Below are positions 1-5,881 of a stretch of 7,431 bases of DNA, in pieces. The notes below the pieces were generated by a model. It was given only the letters and a program-made list of their open reading frames with translations, was not told where the DNA came from and did not search any database. The translations under genes were made by a program, and so were the position numbers. Where the stretch lies: NCBI GenBank assembly GCA_938092125.1, contig CALKMQ010000168.1:1-7431 (forward strand), in the 5' to 3' direction. The stretch is from an uncultured bacterium. GTDB taxonomy: Bacteria > Fidelibacterota > Marinisomatia > Marinisomatales > UBA1611. How positions within the stretch are numbered: position 1 is the first letter of the stretch; every line of letters begins with the position of its first letter.

Positions 1-96
1 GTTCATTCTTTAGGTAAGTATGATAAAAATCTTGGTTTGGCAACGCTCTGTATCGGTGGTGGAGAAGCATCTGCTATGATAGTTGAAAAATTATGA
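1..96 (+). CDS. Thiolase family protein (acetyl-CoA C-acyltransferase), C-terminal end only
   Basis: Only the last 31 codons and the TGA stop are present; the gene starts upstream of the window. The peptide contains GLATLCIGGGEASAM, which fits the C-terminal thiolase signature around the second active-site cysteine (Cys encoded at 49-51, followed by a Gly-Gly-Gly loop). In thiolases this cysteine acts as the acid/base in Claisen condensation or thiolytic cleavage of acyl-CoA. The loop reads GGGEA rather than the GGGQG common in AtoB-type enzymes, so I cannot choose between a biosynthetic acetyl-CoA acetyltransferase and a degradative 3-ketoacyl-CoA thiolase. The stop codon overlaps the start of the aminotransferase gene (ATGA at 93-96), which implies translational coupling and one operon. 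The family call is strong despite the short length; the exact substrate is unknown. Confidence 0.85.
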   Translation, partial: VHSLGKYDKNLGLATLCIGGGEASAMIVEKL

Positions 97-1118
97 TGAA
101 CAAAAAAGACATAGATTGGGATAACCTTGGTTTTTATGCTCGTGAGACCAAAAGTATGTTTAAGGCTATTTATACAGCCGAAAAAAAATGGCAGGTCGAA
201 GGATTAATTCCATATGGTAATGTAAGTATGTCCCCGGCATCCACAATATTAAACTATGGTCAAGGAATTTTTGAAGGAACCAAAGCATATCGAACTTCAA
301 AAGATAGAGTAGTTGGTTTTAGAATTGAAGAAAATGCCGCAAGATTTGCTTCATCTTCAGAACGCCTATGCATTCCTCAATTACCTAAGGGGTTGTTTTT
401 AAATGCAGTGCAAGAAGTTGTAAAAGATAATTCCGATTTTTTACCAACTCAAGATCAAGGGAGTCTTTACATTAGGCCTTTAGCCTACGGAGATGGGCCT
501 ATGTTAGGCGTAAAAGCTTCAAATAATTATACTTTCTTAGTTTATGCGACTCCTGTAGGATCGTACTTTAAATCAGGCTTAAAAATGTTAGATACTATTC
601 TAACAGATAAATACCATAGGATTGCAACAAAAAGCATTGGTTTTGCAAAAGCGGTTGGTAATTATGCAGGAACATTGCTACCATACAAAGAAATTACAAT
701 GGATGGATTTGATGAAGTTATCTTCCTAAATTCTTCAGATGAAAATATTATTGATGAGGCGAGATCGGCAAATATTTTTGTTCTTAAGGGTAATGTTTTA
801 AAAACACCCGCTTTGCAAGGATCTATTCTTCCTGGGATTACTAGAGATTCAACTATTAAGGTAGCTCGTGAATTCTTTGATTTAGAAGTTTATGAGGAAG
901 ATGTCACAGTCGAAGATTTATTAAATGGAGATGAGGTTTTTTTTACTGGAACAGCTGCTGTTGTTGCACCAGCTGGGAGTATTAATTATAAAAATAATAA
1001 AATTCAATTTGAAACCGATTACAACGCATCTATGACGAAAAAAATAAGAGAAAAACTTATTGACATACAGTATGAAAATATCGAAGACCCGTTTGGGTGG
1101 GTCGTTCCATTAGGATGA
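93..1118 (+). CDS. ilvE: Branched-chain amino acid aminotransferase (PLP fold type IV)
   Basis: This 341-residue cytoplasmic enzyme should catalyse reversible transamination between Leu/Ile/Val and 2-oxoglutarate, the last step of branched-chain amino acid synthesis. Visible hallmarks are YGQGIFEG (55-62) followed by KAYR (64-67), YIRPLAYG, the GFAKAVGNYAG segment with the likely PLP Schiff-base Lys186, Glu222 in DEARSANIF as the residue expected to contact the PLP pyridine nitrogen, the ILPGITR loop (245-251), and the GTAAVVAPAG phosphate-cup region (286-295). Length is normal for the family. The overall pattern (N-terminal IDWDNLGF, LPGITR, DEVFFTGTA, PFGWVVPL end) resembles the longer BCAT form known from plants and many bacteria more than E. 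coli IlvE. The start overlaps the thiolase stop. A second ATG follows at once at 96-98 (TGATG overlap), so the N-terminus is uncertain by one residue. Neither start has a clear Shine-Dalgarno, which suggests coupling to upstream translation. Confidence 0.93.
   Translation: MMNKKDIDWDNLGFYARETKSMFKAIYTAEKKWQVEGLIPYGNVSMSPASTILNYGQGIFEGTKAYRTSKDRVVGFRIEENAARFASSSERLCIPQLPKGLFLNAVQEVVKDNSDFLPTQDQGSLYIRPLAYGDGPMLGVKASNNYTFLVYATPVGSYFKSGLKMLDTILTDKYHRIATKSIGFAKAVGNYAGTLLPYKEITMDGFDEVIFLNSSDENIIDEARSANIFVLKGNVLKTPALQGSILPGITRDSTIKVAREFFDLEVYEEDVTVEDLLNGDEVFFTGTAAVVAPAGSINYKNNKIQFETDYNASMTKKIREKLIDIQYENIEDPFGWVVPLG
1112..1115 (+). promoter_or_regulatory. Probable ribosome binding site for nusB (AGGA)
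   Basis: AGGA lies 5 nt before the ATG at 1121, inside the last codons of ilvE. It sits too close to the ATG at 1115 to serve that start, so it favours translation from 1121. The short motif is weak evidence on its own. Confidence 0.5.
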
Positions 1119-1120
1119 AT

Positions 1121-1552
1121 ATGACTGAAAAAACTATTGAAAAACATCCTAGGCGTAAAGCAAGGGAATACACCATGCAGGCACTCTATGCTCTTGAAAT
1201 AAATAACGGTTACCCAACTGATATTCTTGAATTATATGATCAGTCATTTAATGATTCTAAAGATAATGAATATATGAAGGAATTATTTCATTGTGTTGTT
1301 GAAAAAAAAACATGGGCTGATGATTTAATTACAGAGTGTCTCCAAAACTGGGAATATGGAAGAGTAGCCATTCTTGATAAAATACTACTCAGAATGGGTG
1401 TAAGTGAAATTTATCATATTAGCGATGTACCACCTAAAGTGACCATCAGTGAAATGGTTGAAATAGCAAAAGAATATAGTACTGAAGAAAGCTCAAGCTT
1501 CGTTAACGGTATTTTAGATACGATTTATAAAAATTATAGCGAGAAGAATTAA
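1121..1552 (+). CDS. nusB: Transcription antitermination factor NusB
   Basis: A 143-residue all-helical RNA-binding protein. NusB pairs with NusE (ribosomal protein S10) on boxA RNA and supports antitermination in rRNA operons. Family landmarks are the N-terminal PRRKAREYTMQALYALE (arginine-rich start of helix 1), NWEYGRVAILDKILLRMGVSEI in the middle (R-A-LD-ILR core), and PPKVTISEMVEIAKEYS, then SSSFVNGILDTIY near the C-terminus. Length is typical. Three in-frame starts compete: GTG 1097, ATG 1115 (ATGA overlap with the ilvE stop at 1116-1118) and ATG 1121. I prefer 1121 because AGGA stands 5 nt upstream; 1115 would add Met-Asn and is nearly as likely. The GTG start would extend well into ilvE and add residues foreign to the family. 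The stop abuts the secA start. A run of nine A at 1302-1310 lies in the frame without breaking it. Confidence 0.93.
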   Translation: MTEKTIEKHPRRKAREYTMQALYALEINNGYPTDILELYDQSFNDSKDNEYMKELFHCVVEKKTWADDLITECLQNWEYGRVAILDKILLRMGVSEIYHISDVPPKVTISEMVEIAKEYSTEESSSFVNGILDTIYKNYSEKN

Positions 1553-4500
1553 ATGTTTTTAAAGAAGATATTTGGAACTAGTTCCACCCGATATATAAAA
1601 AAAATATTTCCAATTGTACAAAATATAAATGATTTTTATGGTGGGCTTGAATCTAAGTCTGATCAAGATCTTGTAGAAAGGACATTAGAGTTAAAAACTT
1701 TTGTTAATCAAGCCAGAGAAGATGCTAAAACGAAAAATGAAAATGATTTAGAGGGCAATGAATTAAAGAAGAAAATACTAGAAGCAGAACAAAAAGCATT
1801 AGATGAAGTTATGGTAGAAGCTTTTGCAATGGTTAAAGAGACTTGTCGAAGAATGGTGGGGCAAACTTTTAGGGTTTCAGGTCAGAACGAAGAATGGAAT
1901 ATGATACCGTATGATGTCCAATTATTGGGTGCGATGGTACTTCACAATGGTAAGGTTTCTGAAATGAAAACAGGTGAAGGCAAAACGCTTGTTGCTACAA
2001 TGCCAATTTACTTAAATGCACTCACGGGTAGAGGTGTGCATGTTATTACTGTAAATGATTATTTAGCGCAAAGAGATGCGGAATGGATGGGCGAGGTTTA
2101 TAGAAGACTAGGCTTAACAGTAGGGTTTATTTTGAACTCAATGGATAATGTTAAACGTCGCGAAATGTATGCTTGTGATATAACGTACGGAACAAATAAC
2201 GAATTTGGTTTTGATTATCTTCGAAACAATATGGCACTTCACCCAGATGAGTTGTGTCAAAGAGATTACGCATTTGCTGTAGTAGATGAGGTGGATAGTG
2301 TTTTAATTGATGAAGCTAGAACTCCTTTGATTATCTCGGGAGCTGTTGATGCGCCAGTCGATGACACGTTTGTTAAGTTAAAGCCCGATGTCCAAAACCT
2401 AGTTAGAAAACAGAATATTTTAGTATCAGAATTAATTAAAGACGTAAAAGAATTATTAGAATCGGACAAAGAAAAAGCTGGGTTAAAATTATTACAGGCT
2501 AAACGGGCCCTGCCTAAGCACCCGCAGGTTATGAAGATTTTTCAAGAACCGGGCACGTTAAAATTATCTCAGAGCGTAGAATCTGATTACATAAGAGATA
2601 AAAAACTACATGAAGTAGACGACGATTTATATTTTTCTGTTGATGAAAAATCGCATGTTATGGATATTACTGAAAAAGGGCGAAATGTTTTAGCCCCAAA
2701 TAGCCCAGAAACTTTTATCATTCCTGATATAGGGGAGCTCCTCTTGGAAATAGATGAAAAACAAGATTTGGACAATAATGCAAAAGAAATAGAAAAAGAG
2801 AAAGCTCATCAATTCCATGCTCAAAGGAGCGGGAAAATTCATAATTTTAATCAGCTTCTGAGAGCTTACACAATGTATGAAAAGGACGTTGAATATGTTG
2901 TTCAGGATGGTAAAGTGTTGATTGTAGATGAGTTTACTGGGAGAATATTAGCGGGCCGCAGGTACTCCGACGGCTTGCATCAAGCTCTCGAGGCAAAAGA
3001 AAGCGTAAAAATTGAGAGGGAGACGCAAACTTTAGCAACGATTACAATTCAAAACTATTTTAGGCTTTATGACAAAATCTCTGGTATGACAGGCACTGCT
3101 GAGACAGAGGCTGAAGAATTAGGGTCAATATACGGACTAGAAGTTGTTGTTATTCCAACTCACCGTGATATTCAAAGAGATGACAGAGATGATTTAGTTT
3201 ACAAGACAAAAAGAGAAAAATATAATGCTGTCGTTGATGAAATAGTAGACGCACATCATCGTGGGCAACCAGTACTTGTTGGGACTATAGCCGTTGAGAC
3301 ATCTGAGCTCATAGCCAGAATGTTAAAAAGAAAAAATATTCCGCACAGTGTTTTAAATGCAAAACAGCACGAAAAAGAAGCTGAAGTTGTTGCTAGAGCT
3401 GGTCAAAAAGGGGCAGTGACTATTGCTACTAATATGGCTGGAAGAGGTACGGATATTAAACTTGGCGATGGTGTCCAGGAAGCAGGCGGTTTACATATAC
3501 TTGGAACGGAGCGACATGATTCTAGAAGAATTGATCTGCAATTAAGAGGTAGAGCAGGCAGGCAAGGTGATGCAGGTTCCTCAGTCTTTTATTTATCTCT
3601 TGAAGATGATTTAATGAGATTATTTGGTTCGGATAAAGTAGCGAGTATCATGGACAGAATGGGTATTGAAGAAGGCGAGGTAATTACAGCTGGCATGATT
3701 ACTCGAGCTATTGGAAATGCTCAGAAAAAAGTTGAAGTAAGAAATTTTGGCGTAAGAAAACATTTGCTTGAGTATGATGATGTGATGAACCAACAAAGAC
3801 AGGTTGTTTATGACCTGCGGAGTCAGGCCCTTTCTGGAGAAAACATGAGAGAAACTGTTATGCAGGTTATTGAAGATTATATCGTTGATGAAATTGATTC
3901 AAATGCAATTAATGATTCTATGGTCGATTGGGATTGGGATTTAATTCGCAATAATTTTGCTACTCATTTATTAGTTGATGTTAGTCATCAAAAATTAATT
4001 TCAGAGCTAGGCAAAGAAGATATTAATTCGGATGAATTTATCGATTGGGTCACTAGTGAAGCAGAGTCTGTCTATAAAGTGAGAGAGTCGTTAGTATCAC
4101 CTGAGGTTATCAGGGGTTTTGAAAGATTTGTCATTCTAAGAACAATAGATGAAAAATGGAAAGATCACTTATATGCTATGGATCAATTAAGAGAAGGTAT
4201 AAATCTTAGAGCCTATGGACAAAAAAATCCTTTATTAGAATACAAATCTGAGGGTTTTGGAATGTTTCAAGAAATGATGAAAGATATGAATGCAGTTACT
4301 GCTCAAAGAATTTTCCGTACTCAATTACAAGGAATGGATCAAGTTCCATCGTTATCCTCAAATAGTGTAAGAAATGTTAAGACAGAGCACCAAGACACCA
4401 CAGGAATGGGATTTGTTGGGCAACCGGCAAGTAGGTCGAGTCAAAAAAAACCAACGAATCCAGTGACTGTCGATAAAAAAATCGGAAGAAATGAGAAAAT

Positions 4501-4588
4501 AAATGTTCAATCTCCTAGTGGAGAAAAGATTCAAATTAAATATAAAAAATTGCAGCAATATTTAAATCAAGGTTATACTGAGGTATAA
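1553..4588 (+). CDS. secA: Preprotein translocase ATPase SecA, long form
   Basis: SecA is the motor that pushes unfolded preproteins through SecYEG. This copy has 1011 residues, about 110 more than E. coli SecA. Visible motifs: Walker A MKTGEGKT (138-145, Lys144), Walker B DEVD (245-248) followed by IDEARTPLIISG, VDEFTGR (458-464), the Met-Thr-Gly-Thr segment near 515, NMAGRGTDIKL (627-637), and QLRGRAGRQGD (663-673) with its arginine fingers. The helical scaffold and wing follow (LLEYDDVMNQQR; then WKDHLYAMDQLREGINLRAYGQKNPLLEYK). An extra, helical-looking segment at roughly 286-352 sits between the first nucleotide-binding fold and the preprotein cross-linking region; long SecAs of the FCB lineage carry extra sequence here. 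The C-terminus keeps a GRN motif (978-980) but has no cysteines, so the usual zinc/SecB-binding tail is absent. The ATG directly follows the nusB TAA, with GAGAAG 6 nt upstream as a partial ribosome binding site. Confidence 0.97.
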   Translation: MFLKKIFGTSSTRYIKKIFPIVQNINDFYGGLESKSDQDLVERTLELKTFVNQAREDAKTKNENDLEGNELKKKILEAEQKALDEVMVEAFAMVKETCRRMVGQTFRVSGQNEEWNMIPYDVQLLGAMVLHNGKVSEMKTGEGKTLVATMPIYLNALTGRGVHVITVNDYLAQRDAEWMGEVYRRLGLTVGFILNSMDNVKRREMYACDITYGTNNEFGFDYLRNNMALHPDELCQRDYAFAVVDEVDSVLIDEARTPLIISGAVDAPVDDTFVKLKPDVQNLVRKQNILVSELIKDVKELLESDKEKAGLKLLQAKRALPKHPQVMKIFQEPGTLKLSQSVESDYIRDKKLHEVDDDLYFSVDEKSHVMDITEKGRNVLAPNSPETFIIPDIGELLLEIDEKQDLDNNAKEIEKEKAHQFHAQRSGKIHNFNQLLRAYTMYEKDVEYVVQDGKVLIVDEFTGRILAGRRYSDGLHQALEAKESVKIERETQTLATITIQNYFRLYDKISGMTGTAETEAEELGSIYGLEVVVIPTHRDIQRDDRDDLVYKTKREKYNAVVDEIVDAHHRGQPVLVGTIAVETSELIARMLKRKNIPHSVLNAKQHEKEAEVVARAGQKGAVTIATNMAGRGTDIKLGDGVQEAGGLHILGTERHDSRRIDLQLRGRAGRQGDAGSSVFYLSLEDDLMRLFGSDKVASIMDRMGIEEGEVITAGMITRAIGNAQKKVEVRNFGVRKHLLEYDDVMNQQRQVVYDLRSQALSGENMRETVMQVIEDYIVDEIDSNAINDSMVDWDWDLIRNNFATHLLVDVSHQKLISELGKEDINSDEFIDWVTSEAESVYKVRESLVSPEVIRGFERFVILRTIDEKWKDHLYAMDQLREGINLRAYGQKNPLLEYKSEGFGMFQEMMKDMNAVTAQRIFRTQLQGMDQVPSLSSNSVRNVKTEHQDTTGMGFVGQPASRSSQKKPTNPVTVDKKIGRNEKINVQSPSGEKIQIKYKKLQQYLNQGYTEV
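4580..4584 (+). promoter_or_regulatory. Ribosome binding site of the cystathionine synthase/lyase gene
   Basis: GAGGT stands 7 nt before the ATG at 4592, inside the last secA codons. Spacing and match to the anti-Shine-Dalgarno are good and fix the start. It gives this gene its own initiation signal within the operon. Confidence 0.75.
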
Positions 4589-4591
4589 ATT

Positions 4592-5755
4592 ATGTCAAAA
4601 GAAAATAAATTTGAAACTAACGCCATTCATGTTGGTAACAGGCCTGATCCTTCAACCGGAGCTATTTCCCCACCAATTCACCTAACATCTACTTATGTCC
4701 AAGATGGAATTGGTCAAAATAAAGGTTTTGATTATTCAAGAGGCACTAATCCAACTCGCGAGAGGCTGGAGAAAAATATAGCTGCCTTGGAGGGTGGCTA
4801 TGATGCAATTGCATTTTCTAGCGGTATGGCTGCAACTACGGCACTGTTACAACACCTAAAGCAAGGTGATCATATAATAATTTCTAGAAATGTTTATGGT
4901 GGTACCTATCGGATGACCACTCAAGTGTTAAGTAATCATGGCCTGAAATTTGATTTTGTTGATACAACGGATACGCAAAACATTAAAGATGCAATCAAGC
5001 CAGAAACCAAATGGGTTTTCATTGAAACACCTACAAACCCCATGCTTGAAGTAACTGACATTGCTGCGGTTTCAAGCATATGTAAAGAGGGTAATATAAA
5101 ATTTGCTGTTGATAATACATTTATGAGTCCTTTTGGGCAACGTCCAATTGAGCAAGGTGCAGATTGTGTTATGCACAGCTCAACAAAATTCATTGGTGGG
5201 CATAGTGATGTGCTTGGTGGTGTTTTGGTTGCCAAGGATAAAGAGTTGGCAGATAAATTACATTTTATCCAAAAATCGGGAGGAGCTATTCCAAGTCCTT
5301 TTGATGCTTGGCTCCTTTTAAGGTCTGTTAAAACATTAGGGATGCGAGTACAAAAAGCGTCAGATAATGCTATGGTCATTGCAAAGTATTTCGAGGCTAA
5401 CTCAAAAATTGCTAAAACAATTTATCCAGGCTTAGAATCACACCCTCAAAACAGCATATCAAAAAAACAACAAATTACACCTCATGGAGATATCATTTTT
5501 GGCAGCATGGTTTCTATCGTTTTCCATTCTAAGAGCGAGATGGAAGACTTTATAAAGAAAATAAATCTATTTTCACTAGCAGAAAGTTTGGGTGGAGTAG
5601 AGAGTCTTATGTCTGTTCCGTATTTTATGACTCATGCTGATGTTCCAGAAGATGTAAAAGCTGAGATGGACTTAGTTCCAGAGCTATTAAGACTTGCGGT
5701 CGGCGTTGAGCACATCGATGATTTAATTGCAGATATTGAAAATGCTTTATCCTAA
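4592..5755 (+). CDS. Cys/Met metabolism PLP enzyme: cystathionine gamma-synthase or gamma-lyase type
   Basis: A 387-residue cytoplasmic PLP enzyme (fold type I, trans-sulfuration family). Visible family residues: YSRGTNPTR (48-56; Tyr48 and Arg50 would reach the PLP phosphate of the partner subunit), the FSSGMAAT loop, NVYGGTY with Tyr102 stacking on PLP, ETPTNP, AVDNTF with Asp174 contacting the PLP nitrogen, HSSTKFIGGHSD with Schiff-base Lys199, and SLGGVESL with Glu337. Gly104 occupies the place where methionine gamma-lyases carry a catalytic cysteine, which argues against that activity. Length and full-length conservation are normal. The C-terminal VPYFMTHADVPEDVK then RLAVGVEHIDDL is shared by synthases (O-acyl-homoserine plus cysteine to cystathionine) and gamma-lyases (cystathionine to cysteine), so I leave the symbol open (metB or mccB are the main options); an O-acetylhomoserine sulfhydrylase is less likely because these are usually longer. 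It starts 3 nt after the secA stop and is probably the last gene of the operon. Confidence 0.9.
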   Translation: MSKENKFETNAIHVGNRPDPSTGAISPPIHLTSTYVQDGIGQNKGFDYSRGTNPTRERLEKNIAALEGGYDAIAFSSGMAATTALLQHLKQGDHIIISRNVYGGTYRMTTQVLSNHGLKFDFVDTTDTQNIKDAIKPETKWVFIETPTNPMLEVTDIAAVSSICKEGNIKFAVDNTFMSPFGQRPIEQGADCVMHSSTKFIGGHSDVLGGVLVAKDKELADKLHFIQKSGGAIPSPFDAWLLLRSVKTLGMRVQKASDNAMVIAKYFEANSKIAKTIYPGLESHPQNSISKKQQITPHGDIIFGSMVSIVFHSKSEMEDFIKKINLFSLAESLGGVESLMSVPYFMTHADVPEDVKAEMDLVPELLRLAVGVEHIDDLIADIENALS

Positions 5756-5756
5756 T

Positions 5757-5797
5757 TAAGTAGTGGCAAGTTTTACCATTTAATACTTATTATTTTT
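5757..5797 (+). terminator. Possible weak Rho-independent terminator after the operon
   Basis: Two nt after the stop at 5753-5755, TAAGTA (5757-5762) can pair with TACTTA (5784-5789). Inside it, TGG (5764-5766) can pair with CCA (5776-5778), leaving a 9-nt loop and an asymmetric internal loop. TTATTTTT follows at 5790-5797. The position is right for the end of the operon, but the stem is AT-rich and interrupted, so its strength is doubtful. Confidence 0.4.
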
Positions 5798-5868
5798 CAG
5801 TATAGAGCCTTAGATTATAACCTTTGATGATAGAATTGTATTTTATGTGCAATCAAAAATTTTATTTT
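5798..5868 (+). promoter_or_regulatory. Leader and probable promoter region of the secreted-protein gene
   Basis: This AT-rich stretch lies between the terminator-like hairpin and the ribosome binding site of the next gene, so a promoter is expected here. Candidate -10 elements are TATAAC at 5816-5821 and TAGAAT at 5831-5836, but neither has a convincing -35 at 16-18 nt. TAACCTTTG at 5818-5826 resembles the Bacteroidota -7 element TAnnTTTG but has one extra base. I cannot choose between them. I see no riboswitch-like structure or clear operator. Confidence 0.25.
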
Positions 5869-5874
5869 GGAGGT
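5869..5874 (+). promoter_or_regulatory. Strong ribosome binding site (GGAGGT) of the secreted-protein gene
   Basis: GGAGGT, a near-perfect Shine-Dalgarno, ends 7 nt before the ATG at 5882. It fixes the start of the partial reading frame and shows that this organism uses Shine-Dalgarno initiation. Confidence 0.8.
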
Positions 5875-5881
5875 AGTTTTA

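Noticed and set aside
1097..1120. GTG start for nusB at 1097
   Set aside because: It would add eight residues not typical of NusB and overlap ilvE by 22 nt. The ATG at 1121 has an AGGA site at proper spacing.
1302..1310. Run of nine A in nusB (with runs of eight A near 181, 1597 and 4443) as a programmed slippage site
   Set aside because: The reading frames stay intact through all of them and the proteins match their families on both sides. Such runs are expected in AT-rich DNA.
2266..2775. Two short - strand open frames inside secA
   Set aside because: They are antisense to conserved SecA sequence, Ser-rich as expected from reverse reading, and match no family I know.
4358..4558. 66-codon - strand open frame at the end of secA
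   Set aside because: It is hydrophobic-looking only because it is antisense to Lys- and Asn-rich codons. There is no clear ribosome binding site or independent context.
5133..5321. 62-codon + strand open frame inside the PLP enzyme gene
   Set aside because: It is an out-of-frame reading of conserved sequence around the active-site lysine.
4936..5379. 147-codon open frame on the - strand
   Set aside because: It lies wholly inside the well-conserved PLP enzyme gene on the opposite strand. Its translation shows no recognisable domain, so it is a shadow frame.
5756..5881. Small gene, RNA gene or riboswitch in the intergenic gap
   Set aside because: The gap is only 126 nt. It has no open frame with a start and ribosome binding site of its own and no structure beyond the weak hairpin near its beginning.
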